Positions 1 through 6,228 of a stretch of 10,553 bases of DNA are shown piece by piece. Position numbers and translations under genes: made by a program. Every line of letters begins with the position of its first letter. Position 1 is the first letter of the stretch. The stretch is taken from assembly GCA_937907435.1 (NCBI GenBank), contig CALCIA010000256.1, positions 1-10,553 of the forward strand, read 5' to 3'. The notes below the pieces were generated by a model. That model searched no databases. It worked only from the letters and a program-made list of their open reading frames with translations, and had not been told where the DNA came from. Origin of the DNA: an uncultured Actinomycetes bacterium (lineage in GTDB: Bacteria > Actinomycetota > Thermoleophilia > Solirubrobacterales > 70-9).

Positions 1-59
1 CGGATCCGTGAACCTCCCGTGCGCCTCCCGCCGGTGTCCCTCCACACCTTCCGCATACC

Positions 60-109
60 CGCCCCTCTCGCCACGGCCACAGCCTGCCCGGGCCGTGGCG
101 AGAGGGGCG
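60..109. terminator. Perfect 19-bp-stem GC-rich hairpin, possible terminator
   Basis: The left arm at 60-78 (CGCCCCTCTCGCCACGGCC) is the exact reverse complement of 91-109, with a 12-nt loop between them. The hairpin lies about 105 bp past the stop codon of the minus-strand TehA-like gene, where a terminator for the narK-tehA transcript would be expected. Neither side has a T-tract, so it is not a classical intrinsic terminator. Actinobacterial terminators often lack U-tracts, so the role is inferred from stem strength and position. It could also end a gene that lies to the left of the window. Confidence 0.55.
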
Positions 110-119
110 CGTCCGTAAT

Positions 120-169
120 CCGGGCGCCAGCTTGCGGGTCCTGAACCCTCCCGGGCGCCAGCTTGCGGG
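120..169. repeat. 19-bp direct repeat, two copies, period 31 bp
   Basis: The sequence CCGGGCGCCAGCTTGCGGG occurs at 120-138 and again, without mismatch, at 151-169. The 12 bp between them is not repeated. No gene covers this stretch. The copies lie between the hairpin at 60-109 and the stop codon of the TehA-like gene. I cannot tell whether this is a local tandem duplication or part of a dispersed repeat family. Confidence 0.75.
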
Positions 170-214
170 CCCCCATCCCTTCCCGGGGCCCCCGGCCACC
201 CGTCGAACCAGGAA

Positions 215-1264
215 TCAGCCGCTCTGCCCCAGCCCGCCCCGCAAACGCCGCACCAGGCCGATGAAGGTCGCCAGCCAGGCGGCCAGGGCGAGGCCGAGGA
301 AGACCTGGGGGAGGGGGTCGAGGAAGTCGAGGTCCATGGCTTCGATCATGCGGTAGGTGGCGACCGCGTACATGCCGATCGGGAAGACGGCGCCCCAGTA
401 GAGGGGGTCGTATTCGAAGGGGAGGCGGCGGTAGCCGTAGCGCCAGACGCCGAGGATGACGATGATCGGGATCCACCAGGTGCCGGTCGCCCAGTAGAAG
501 ACGGTGAAGCCCTCGAGGAAGGGGCGCAGGGAGTGGAGGAACGGGGCGTCGACGCTGTTCTCGATCAGGAGGGAGCCCGCGAGGGTCGAGATCGCCATCG
601 CGCCCATGTTGATCCAGTAGGGCGGGGCGAGGTCGTCGGGCTCGAAGCGGAAGAAGGTGTAGCGGTAGAAGATCAGCGAGATGATCCAGATGTAGAGCAT
701 CCCGCCCCAGAGCCACATCGAGAGGGCGACGAAGTTGGCGTGCAGCCGGACGGGTTGGCCCCAGTGGGCGGCGAGCAGCGCGGTCAGCACCGCGATCGAC
801 TGGGTGGCGACCACCGCGAGCAGCCAGGTCCCGCTGATGCCCTCCGCCAGCGAGGGCTTGTCGTGCTTGATGGTGAGCGCGGTGAAGACGGTGTAGGTGA
901 GCAGGAGCCAGAGCACCGCGGCGATCGCGAGGAGGACGACGGCGAGGGCGAACTGGCCGGCGATCAGGATCACCTCGGAGCCGAGCACGCCGGTGGCGGC
1001 GACCGCGGTGAGGAAGCCGAGCCCGCGCTGGTGGCTGGTCAGGTCCTCCAGCACCCGCCGCGGGTAGAGGCGCAGCCGGGCGAGGGTGAGCGCCCAGATG
1101 ACCACGTAGGCGACCCCGTTGAGCGCGAAGAGGCCGATCCCGACCGGCTTCAGTCCCATCAGCCAGCAGCCGATCGAGATGATCCCCGTGGCCATCACGA
1201 GGGCGAAGTAGGACGGCGAGAGGTCTTCTAGCACCCCGTCGCGCAACGGCTCACCGTCGCTCAC
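215..1264 (-). CDS. TehA/SLAC1-type (TDT family) membrane transporter or anion channel
   Basis: This 349-residue protein is almost wholly hydrophobic, with about ten predicted membrane helices. That fits the tellurite-resistance/C4-dicarboxylate transporter (TDT) family, which includes bacterial TehA and the plant anion channel SLAC1. The N-terminal segment SPSYFALVMATGIISIG resembles the family's first helix. It starts at GTG (1262-1264) and overlaps the upstream narK stop codon by 14 bp, so the two genes are very likely co-transcribed and translationally coupled. SLAC1 relatives conduct chloride and nitrate. Pairing with a NarK transporter suggests movement of nitrate or nitrite out of the cell, but this is inference. 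Automated pipelines would probably name it tellurite resistance/C4-dicarboxylate transporter, and the substrate cannot be read from sequence. Confidence 0.85.
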   Translation of the reverse strand: MSDGEPLRDGVLEDLSPSYFALVMATGIISIGCWLMGLKPVGIGLFALNGVAYVVIWALTLARLRLYPRRVLEDLTSHQRGLGFLTAVAATGVLGSEVILIAGQFALAVVLLAIAAVLWLLLTYTVFTALTIKHDKPSLAEGISGTWLLAVVATQSIAVLTALLAAHWGQPVRLHANFVALSMWLWGGMLYIWIISLIFYRYTFFRFEPDDLAPPYWINMGAMAISTLAGSLLIENSVDAPFLHSLRPFLEGFTVFYWATGTWWIPIIVILGVWRYGYRRLPFEYDPLYWGAVFPIGMYAVATYRMIEAMDLDFLDPLPQVFLGLALAAWLATFIGLVRRLRGGLGQSG

Positions 1265-2408
1265 GCCGCGCGCCCGCCGGCGCCAGGACGACCCCCGCGC
1301 AGGCCAGCGCGAAGCAGACGAGGAAGACGAAGCCGAGCACGAACTCGCCGGTGAGGTCCTTGACCACCCCCATCACCAGCGGCGGGAAGAAGCCGCCGAG
1401 GCCACCGGCGGCGCCGACGATCCCGGTCGCCGCGCCGACGGCGTCGGGGAACTCGGTCGGGACCATCTTGAAGACGGCGCCGCTGCCGAGGCCGAGCAGG
1501 CCGGCCATGGTGAGGCAGAAGATCGTGGTCGGGACGATGTGCGGGTCGCTTGCCTGCCAGGCGAGGCCGCCGGCGTCGACGGCGACGCCGAGGAAGGCGG
1601 CCAGGAGGACCCGGGTCGGCCCGACGCGGTCGGAGAGCCAGCCGCCGAACGGGCGCGCCGCGGTGGCGACCACGGTGAAGCCGCCGGCCCGCAGGCCTGC
1701 GTCGGTGAGCGAGTAGTCGAACCAGTCCTTGAGCAGCTTCGGCAGGAAGATCGCCAGCGCGACGAAGCCGCCGAAGGTGACGAAGTAGAAGAGCGCCAGG
1801 CGCCAGAGCCGCCAGCCGGCGCCGAGCACGGCGCGATAGCGGACCGGCGGCCGCTCGCCCGGGGCGTCGCGGGCGAAGGTGAGCCAGACCAGGCCGAAGC
1901 CGGCGATCGCGACCGCGAAGACGATCCCCGCGACCGCCTGGCCGGCGCTGTCGCGCAGCGCCGGGATCGAGAAGGCGGCAAGCGCGGTGCCGATGTTGCC
2001 GACCCCGTAGACGCCGAGCGCGAAGCCCTGCCGCTCGGGCTCGAACCAGCCGGCGACGAAGGGGACGCCGACCGCGAAGGACGCGCCCGCGGCGCCGAGC
2101 AGGAAGCCGGCGCCGAGCAGCGCCGGGTAGCTGGAGGCGAACCCGACCAGCAGCGCCGCGCCCGCCGAGTAGAAGAGCAGGGCCGCGAACAGCGGACGAC
2201 CGCCGAGCCGGTCGGTGAGCAGCCCCAGCGGGATCCGCAGCAGCGAGCCGAGCACGACCGGGATCGAGACCATCAGCGCCGTTTCGGTGCTGGTGAGCCC
2301 GAGTTCGTCTTCCAGCTTCGGCCCCAGCGGCGCCAACATCCCCCAGGCCGAGAAGCAGAACGCGAAGGCAAGCGTGGCGAGGACCAGGTTGCGGGTGCGC
2401 GGCTCCAC
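1251..2408 (-). CDS. narK: NarK-type MFS nitrate/nitrite transporter
   Basis: This 385-residue, 12-helix major facilitator belongs to the nitrate/nitrite porter (NNP) branch. Two glycine-rich nitrate signatures are visible, around residues 105-122 (GAAGASFAVGVPFVAGWF) and 326-343 (AATGIVGAAGGLGGFFPP). Arg58 in helix 2 (LRIPLGLLTDRLGGR) and Arg252 in helix 8 (ARPFGGWLSDRVG) match the two arginines that bind the anion in NarK structures. The MFS loop motif (DRLGGRP) follows helix 2. The start is GTG at 2406-2408, because an in-frame TGA lies just upstream. A possible promoter for a very short leader is TTGCAG, 16 bp, TAGGGT, ending about 8 bp before the GTG. The shared palindrome at 2451-2473 lies upstream. 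The gene is coupled to the TehA-like gene. Its size fits the single-domain NarK1 or NarK2 type; whether it does proton symport or nitrate/nitrite exchange is undetermined. Confidence 0.92.
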   Translation of the reverse strand: MEPRTRNLVLATLAFAFCFSAWGMLAPLGPKLEDELGLTSTETALMVSIPVVLGSLLRIPLGLLTDRLGGRPLFAALLFYSAGAALLVGFASSYPALLGAGFLLGAAGASFAVGVPFVAGWFEPERQGFALGVYGVGNIGTALAAFSIPALRDSAGQAVAGIVFAVAIAGFGLVWLTFARDAPGERPPVRYRAVLGAGWRLWRLALFYFVTFGGFVALAIFLPKLLKDWFDYSLTDAGLRAGGFTVVATAARPFGGWLSDRVGPTRVLLAAFLGVAVDAGGLAWQASDPHIVPTTIFCLTMAGLLGLGSGAVFKMVPTEFPDAVGAATGIVGAAGGLGGFFPPLVMGVVKDLTGEFVLGFVFLVCFALACAGVVLAPAGARRERR

Positions 2409-2450
2409 CGTGGGTCACCCTATCCGCCGGATCGGGGCCTGCAAGGGGCC

Positions 2451-2473
2451 TTTCCACACCTATGATGTGTAAA
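2451..2473. promoter_or_regulatory. Shared 23-bp palindromic operator, site 1 (narK/ctaA)
   Basis: The halves are TTTCCACACCT and TGATGTGTAAA around a central A. They are symmetric at TTT/AAA, CACA/TGTG and the inner C/G. The site lies in the 72-bp divergent region, 7 bp before the ctaA ATG and 42 bp before the narK GTG. It contains a -10-like TATGAT at 2461-2466. It matches the sites at 6124, 6164 and 6694. A protein bound here could act on both divergent genes; with the site so close to ctaA, repression of ctaA is the simplest reading. Confidence 0.72.
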
Positions 2474-2480
2474 AGTACCT

Positions 2481-3530
2481 ATGTCAGCCGACCGCTCCAT
2501 CGCCAAGTCTGGCCCGGGCCGTGCCCGGACGGAGATCGCCGCCTGGCGCAAGCGCCTGTCGATCAGCGCGGCGGTCTACGAGAAGGTCGCCTTGGCGGCG
2601 CTGGTGACGCTCACGCTGATCGTCTTCAGCGGCGCGGCCGTCCGGCTCACCGGGTCGGGCCTCGGCTGCTCGGACTGGCCACGGTGCACGAGCACCTCGT
2701 TGCAACCGCCGCTCAACACGTACTCGCTGATCGAGTTCTCCAACCGGATCTTCGTCGTCCTGGTCACCATCGCGGCGCTCGCGGCCTGGCTCGGCACCTA
2801 CCTGCGGCGGCCGCTGTGGCCGCGGCGGCGGGACCTGCGGCTGCTCGGCGCGTCGCTGCCGCTCGGCGTGCTGCTCCAGGCCGTGATCGGCGGCGAGTCG
2901 GTCCTCTACAAGCTGGCGCCGGTCTGGGTCATGGCCCACTACTGGGTCTCGATGGTGATCCTCGTCGCCGCGTTCGAGCTCTGGCATCGCTCCCGCCTGG
3001 AGCCCGAGGAGCTCGGTCGTCCCGGTGCCGACCGGTGGACGGTCCTCTACGTCCGGGCGCTGGTCGTCGTCGCCGCGGGGGTGCTCGTGCTCGGCAGCGT
3101 GGCCACGGCCGCGGGCCCGCACGCGGGCGCCTCCGGGACCGGGCAGCTCGTCCATCGCCTCGGCTGGTGGGGCAGCGAGACCCTCGCCCGGCTCGTCGTC
3201 GCGCACGGGCTCCTGGTCACCTCACTCGGCCTCGCGACGGTCGGCGCCTGGTGGGTCGCGCGGCAGCGCGCGGCGGTACCCGAGCTGGTGCGGACGCTGA
3301 CCTTCGTCTGCCTGCTGCTGGCGGCCCAGGGGTTCGTCGGCATCACCCAGTACGCGCTCGCCCTGCCGACCGAGATCGTCTGGGTGCACGTCGTGCTGGC
3401 GACCCTCACGTGGGTCGGCTATGTGCACGCATGGGTCGCCGCCGGGCCGTTGCCCCGGTCGCGACCGCGATCGCCAGGAAGGCAAGGATCGCCGCCTCGT
3501 CCAGCACCCCGCCCCAGCGCCACGCGGTGA
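2481..3530 (+). CDS. ctaA: Heme A synthase (COX15/CtaA family)
   Basis: The protein is a 349-residue, eight-helix membrane enzyme. CtaA oxidises heme O to heme A, the cofactor needed by the aa3/caa3-type oxidase encoded at 6742. After helix 1 there is the family segment VRLTGSGLGCSDWPRC, with the extracytoplasmic cysteine pair C63 and C69. IEFSNR (84-89) has the conserved Glu, but Asn stands where the first heme-ligand His of the Bacillus enzyme sits; from memory, actinobacterial homologues share this change. Likely histidine ligands lie at 153 (MAHYW), 225 (LVHRLG), 242 (VAHGLL) and 303 (WVHVVL). The ATG at 2481 has no Shine-Dalgarno sequence and follows the operator by 7 bp, suggesting a leaderless or near-leaderless mRNA. 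Residues from about 325 form a Pro/Arg-rich tail antisense to the converging gene. No ctaB is in the window. Confidence 0.93.
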   Translation: MSADRSIAKSGPGRARTEIAAWRKRLSISAAVYEKVALAALVTLTLIVFSGAAVRLTGSGLGCSDWPRCTSTSLQPPLNTYSLIEFSNRIFVVLVTIAALAAWLGTYLRRPLWPRRRDLRLLGASLPLGVLLQAVIGGESVLYKLAPVWVMAHYWVSMVILVAAFELWHRSRLEPEELGRPGADRWTVLYVRALVVVAAGVLVLGSVATAAGPHAGASGTGQLVHRLGWWGSETLARLVVAHGLLVTSLGLATVGAWWVARQRAAVPELVRTLTFVCLLLAAQGFVGITQYALALPTEIVWVHVVLATLTWVGYVHAWVAAGPLPRSRPRSPGRQGSPPRPAPRPSATR

Positions 3531-4608
3531 CGTTTTCGCTGAGGTCGCCGACCACGCGCAGGACGACGCCGACGTGCAGGAGGACGAGCGGCGCGTACAT
3601 CGCGCGGCGGTAGGGCAGGGCGACGCCGAGCACCGCCGGGACGATCACCGGCGCGTGGGCGAAGACCATCGAGAAGACGAAGCCGAGGAAGACGGCGTGG
3701 AGCATCGCGTCGTAGGTGAAGCCGAAGCCGAGCAGGTCGCCGTAGTGGAGCCAGAGGACGCCCGCCACGGCGAGCCAGCAGTAGCCGGCCAGCAGGGCGA
3801 CGGCCATGAAGCGGGTGACGCCGCCCATGTGGATCGTGCGGCGGGCGACGTCGTTGCGGGCGAGCCAGGCGGCCTGCGCCAGCATCCCGGCCCCGGCCAG
3901 CCGCACGCCGAGCTCGCGGTCGGGGAGCGTCGCCACCACGCCCACGGAGAAGAGCGCGATCGAGGCCAGCAGCGCCGCCCGCGTGAGCCGCGTGGGCTTG
4001 CGCATCCGCGAGAGCTCGAGCCGCTCGCCGACGATCGTCAGCACCAGGAAGGCGACCAGGAACGGCACCGCGCGGACGACCTGGTCGTCGACGAGCCAGA
4101 CGATCGCCCCCGCCGCCCAGGCCGCGGCGCCGAGTCCCATGACCGTGTTGTGGGCGGTCGGGTCGATGCGATGGACGGCGATGAAGATGACGCAGAGCGC
4201 GACGCCCCCGAGCGCCATCAGGAGCTGGCCGACCGTGGTCGGCAGGCCGACCAGGAGCCAGGTCGCGCCCGCCGCGGCGCCGACCGGGGCGAGGTAGGGC
4301 CAGGGGATCCGGCGGCGCAGCGCCACCGCGCGCTCGAGCCCGATCTGGGTGCCGAGGAAGCCGAGGACGAGGAGCGGGCCGTGGAGGGTCGCCAGGTCCG
4401 ACCGCAACGGCGGCAGGTCGATCCCCAGCCGCAGCAGGCCCGCCCAGAGGCCCGCGAGCAGGGCGACGAGGGCCGCCGCCAGCAGCGGCAGGCGGCGCAG
4501 CAGGCGCGAACGGCCGGTGGGGCGCGGCCGGGCGGTCCCGGCGGGCGCGCTCAGTCCTTCCAACCGAGCGCCGTGCGCGCGGTCTCGCTCATTTCCTCGG
4601 GTGACCAT
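3406..4608 (-). CDS. Polytopic membrane protein with conserved His, NnrS-like
   Basis: From ATG 4606-4608 the product is 400 residues: a basic 37-residue N-terminus, then about 11-12 membrane helices. Histidines in or near helices stand at 76 (LHGPLLVLGFLG), 304 (MLHAVFLGF), 318 (FAHAPVIVP) and 345 (LLHVGVVLRVVGDL), a pattern expected of heme or metal binding. NnrS, a heme/copper membrane protein that protects against NO, has comparable size and His-containing helices, and the operon neighbours fit this. The resemblance is partial, so the family call is tentative. I chose this start because GGAG lies 6 nt before it; it gives a 58-bp overlap with the DUF59 gene. The open frame extends upstream to an ATG at 4707, deeper inside that gene, which is less likely. 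A TTG at 4565 is another option but has no ribosome site. The 3' end overlaps ctaA antisense by 125 bp. Confidence 0.7.
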   Translation of the reverse strand: MVTRGNERDRAHGARLEGLSAPAGTARPRPTGRSRLLRRLPLLAAALVALLAGLWAGLLRLGIDLPPLRSDLATLHGPLLVLGFLGTQIGLERAVALRRRIPWPYLAPVGAAAGATWLLVGLPTTVGQLLMALGGVALCVIFIAVHRIDPTAHNTVMGLGAAAWAAGAIVWLVDDQVVRAVPFLVAFLVLTIVGERLELSRMRKPTRLTRAALLASIALFSVGVVATLPDRELGVRLAGAGMLAQAAWLARNDVARRTIHMGGVTRFMAVALLAGYCWLAVAGVLWLHYGDLLGFGFTYDAMLHAVFLGFVFSMVFAHAPVIVPAVLGVALPYRRAMYAPLVLLHVGVVLRVVGDLSENVTAWRWGGVLDEAAILAFLAIAVATGATARRRPMRAHSRPT

Positions 4609-4892
4609 GGTGGCTCCATCTCGCACTCGACCAGCACGTGGCGCAGGCCCGGCGCCTGGGCGAGGCAGGCGTGGATCTCGTCTTCGATGTAGGAGGAGAG
4701 CGGGCATGCCGGGGTGGTGACGGTGAAGCGGATGCGGGCCACGCCATCCTTCACCGCCGCCTCGCGGAGCAGTCCGAGCTCGACGATGTCGACCCCGAGC
4801 TCAGGGTCGATCACGCCGTGCAGCAGTTCCCGGACCAGCTCCGGCGTGGGGTCCGCGGCCAGCGCGGCAAGCCCCGGCACGCCCGCCTCCAT
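4551..4892 (-). CDS. MIP18/DUF59 (SufT/PaaD-like) Fe-S cluster assembly factor
   Basis: This small cytosolic protein of 113 residues is a single MIP18 (DUF59) domain. Visible family features are the helix and motif VIDPELGVDIVELGLL (27-42), a strand pair, and the TVTTPACPL loop with the conserved Cys63, followed by the C-terminal segment with EPPWSPEEMSETAR. Members such as SufT, PaaD and eukaryotic CIA2 help deliver or mature Fe-S clusters. Its ATG directly abuts the TAG stop of the preceding DUF2249 gene (TAGATG, no gap), and its own 3' end overlaps the next gene by 58 bp, so translational coupling is very likely. In an operon headed by a di-iron repair protein, rebuilding of NO-damaged Fe-S clusters is the natural inference. 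Confidence 0.88.
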   Translation of the reverse strand: MEAGVPGLAALAADPTPELVRELLHGVIDPELGVDIVELGLLREAAVKDGVARIRFTVTTPACPLSSYIEDEIHACLAQAPGLRHVLVECEMEPPWSPEEMSETARTALGWKD

Positions 4893-5366
4893 CTAGCTTG
4901 CCGCCTCGGCCGGCTTGCCGATCCGCACGCGCCACACCGTCGGGCCCTGCTCCAGGTACTCCCAGGTGTACTCCGAGGGATGCTCGGCGGCGAACTGGTA
5001 TTCGAGCGGTTTCGGGTCGTGGTCGTTGACCAGGACGAAGCCCTCGCCGTTGCCGAGCGCTTCGTAGTTTTCGAAGATCAGCTCGTGGCGCCGGGCGGGC
5101 GGCTCGTTGCGGACGTCGAGCTCCTTGTCGGTGGGTGACACTGGTTCCTCCTCGTGTTTCTGTTTGCGGGGTGGACGACACAGCTTGTGCATGAGCGCGT
5201 TGATGCGCTGGGCCCCGACGGGGTCGTCGTGGCGCAGCCGCACGTAGGCGCTCGCGGCAAGGCGGTTGGCCTGGTCGGCGTGGCCCGCGTCGGCGAGCGC
5301 GATCAGCGCTTCGCGGGCCAGTTCGCTCATCACGGCCGCGGTCGCCGGTTGGAGGTCGGCGGCCAT
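4893..5366 (-). CDS. DUF2249 protein with helical N-terminal domain
   Basis: The open frame encodes 157 residues in two parts. Residues 13-64 look like a compact, Ala-rich helical region (ALADAGHADQANRLAASAY). After a charged linker (RKQKHEEEP), residues 80-150 form a DUF2249 domain, recognisable by LDVRNEPPARRHELIF and VLVNDHDPKPLEYQF. DUF2249 proteins commonly accompany RIC or hemerythrin-like genes in NO-related clusters, and some are SirA/TusA-like folds; the molecular role is unknown. The start is ATG 5364-5366, 10 bp after the RIC stop, with only a weak ribosome site. A much stronger site, GAGGAGG (5147-5153), precedes an in-frame GTG at 5139-5141, so an 82-residue DUF2249-only product may also, or instead, be made. 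I recognise no family for the N-terminal part. Confidence 0.8.
   Translation of the reverse strand: MAADLQPATAAVMSELAREALIALADAGHADQANRLAASAYVRLRHDDPVGAQRINALMHKLCRPPRKQKHEEEPVSPTDKELDVRNEPPARRHELIFENYEALGNGEGFVLVNDHDPKPLEYQFAAEHPSEYTWEYLEQGPTVWRVRIGKPAEAAS
5139..5153 (-). promoter_or_regulatory. Strong internal Shine-Dalgarno plus in-frame GTG
   Basis: On the minus strand GAGGAGG (5153 to 5147) is followed after 5 nt by GTG (5141 to 5139), in frame with the DUF2249 coding sequence. Translation from here would give VSPTDKELDVRNEPP and so on: the DUF2249 domain alone, 82 residues. This is the best ribosome site in the minus-strand operon. It implies either two nested products or a gene whose upstream part was originally separate. 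Confidence 0.6.
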
Positions 5367-5376
5367 CGTGGTCGCC

Positions 5377-6114
5377 TCAGGGCCTCGCGACCTCGGGAAG
5401 CGGCTCGATCAGCGCGTCGACCCGGGGGAGCAGCACGTTGTTCTCCTCGTGGACGTGGCGGTGCAGGTCGGCCTCCAGCAGCCGCAGCGCGTCGAGCAGG
5501 GCGCCGTGGGTCGAGCACAGCGCCTGTGAGAGGTCGTAGCCGCCGGCGAGCGCGCGCAGGGCGGTCAGCTTCGCGCCCACCGCCTCATGCTCGTCGCGGT
5601 GGCGCTGCACGGTCGGGTGGTCGAGGCCCGCGGCCGGATCGCCCCGGTCCAGGGCGATGCAGGCCGGGAACAGTTCCCGCTCCTCCTCCTCGATGTGCTC
5701 TTCCAGCGTGACCCGCAGGGACGTGAACGCGCGCTGGATGATCTCGAAGTCGATGCAGTCGGTGCCGTGGACGCGGACCACCGTCGCCAAGAGCTCGGAG
5801 ATCCGCGGCATTTCCTCGCGCAGGTAGTCGTGGTGGGCGGTGACGACGTGCTCGCAGAGCTCCTCGATCCCCGCCTCGCGCCAGTCGCGCTCGGCCTCGG
5901 TCGCGGGGGCGGCGGCCTCCTGGTCGACGGCTTCGAGCTGCGCGCGGACCGCGTCGACGTCGAGCCCGCGCTCGCGGCAGGCGTCGTCGAGGGTGCTCGT
6001 GCCGCCGCAGCAGTAATCGAGGGTCAGGCTCTCGAAGAGGCGGGTGCGGGGCGGATGCTCGGAAGCCAGCTCCGCGAGGGTCAGGGCGGGGTCGATACCG
6101 GTGGTCGCTCGCAT
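5377..6114 (-). CDS. RIC/ScdA/YtfE family iron-sulfur cluster repair di-iron protein
   Basis: The product is 245 residues. An N-terminal ScdA_N (DUF542) domain, residues 7-65, carries the diagnostic LDYCCGG with C35-C36. A hemerythrin-like helical bundle follows from about residue 83. Its di-iron ligands are visible in HVVTAHHDYLREEMP, HIEEEERELFP, RHRDEHE and LHRHVHEENNVLLP. RIC proteins repair Fe-S centres damaged by NO or peroxide and act in the cytosol. I prefer the ATG at 6112-6114 over the in-frame ATG at 6130-6132, because the latter lies inside the palindromic operator and conserved sequence starts only afterwards. With the -10-like TAAACT (6127 to 6122) sitting 7 bp before the preferred ATG, the mRNA is probably leaderless. 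This is the first gene of the four-gene minus-strand operon. Confidence 0.93.
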   Translation of the reverse strand: MRATTGIDPALTLAELASEHPPRTRLFESLTLDYCCGGTSTLDDACRERGLDVDAVRAQLEAVDQEAAAPATEAERDWREAGIEELCEHVVTAHHDYLREEMPRISELLATVVRVHGTDCIDFEIIQRAFTSLRVTLEEHIEEEERELFPACIALDRGDPAAGLDHPTVQRHRDEHEAVGAKLTALRALAGGYDLSQALCSTHGALLDALRLLEADLHRHVHEENNVLLPRVDALIEPLPEVARP

Positions 6115-6123
6115 GGTCGGCAG

Positions 6124-6146
6124 TTTACACATGATGTGTGGGTAAA
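6124..6146. promoter_or_regulatory. Shared 23-bp palindromic operator, site 2 (RIC operon)
   Basis: The halves are TTTACACATGA and GTGTGGGTAAA around a central T. Symmetry covers the outer TTTAC/GTAAA plus C7A8/T16G17. On the minus strand its end overlaps the -10-like TAAACT, and it stops 9 bp before the preferred RIC ATG. A bound protein would block the promoter. Its centre is 40 bp from the centre of site 3, close to four helical turns, so the two sites would lie on nearly the same DNA face. Confidence 0.75.
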
Positions 6147-6163
6147 TTCACCGGATCGGCTGA

Positions 6164-6186
6164 TTTCCACACCACCGCTGTATAAA
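6164..6186. promoter_or_regulatory. Shared 23-bp palindromic operator, site 3 (osmC)
   Basis: The halves are TTTCCACACCA and CGCTGTATAAA around a central C. The left half is almost identical to site 1. The last six bases, TATAAA (6181-6186), make a good -10 element for osmC. A -35 match (CTGATT, 6160-6165) is weak and gives a short 15-bp spacer. The osmC leader would then be about 35 nt. Confidence 0.68.
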
Positions 6187-6216
6187 TGGGTGGCTGAGCC
6201 GTCAACCCCGCGACGC

Positions 6217-6223
6217 GAAGGAG
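6217..6223 (+). promoter_or_regulatory. Shine-Dalgarno deciding the osmC GTG start
   Basis: GAAGGAG stands 5 nt before the GTG at 6229. The reading frame is open far upstream, but that extension is antisense to the RIC gene and spans its promoter. This site and the position of the conserved OsmC N-terminus fix the start here. Confidence 0.85.
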
Positions 6224-6228
6224 CCCCC

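Noticed and set aside
41..60. TCCACACC near the left end as a fifth copy of the palindrome
   Set aside because: It matches part of the left half only; the TTT is missing and the right half (TGknnAAA) is absent.
120..169. Direct repeats as the beginning of a CRISPR array
   Set aside because: There are only two copies, 19 bp each, with a 12-bp gap; this is too few and too short, and no cas gene is present.
533..1231. Long open frames on the strand opposite the TehA-like gene and, similarly, opposite narK (1539-2465), the NnrS-like gene (3421-4692) and ctaD (8089-10020)
   Set aside because: They are low-complexity, rich in Arg, Gly, Glu and Asp, lack any domain, and mirror the codon structure of the clear genes on the other strand. 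They are high-GC shadows.
6112..6132. RIC start at the more upstream ATG (6130-6132)
   Set aside because: It would place coding sequence inside the operator and -10 region, has no ribosome site, and adds residues outside the conserved domain.
6124..6186. Palindromes as classical FNR/DNR or Crp sites
   Set aside because: FNR/DNR sites are TTGAT-N4-ATCAA and Crp sites TGTGA-N6-TCACA. The observed TTTnCmCA-N7-TGknnAAA has a different half-site and an odd centre.
5587..6228. Upstream extension of the osmC reading frame
   Set aside because: It is antisense to the RIC gene and crosses both operators. The GTG at 6229 has a good ribosome site and gives the normal OsmC length.
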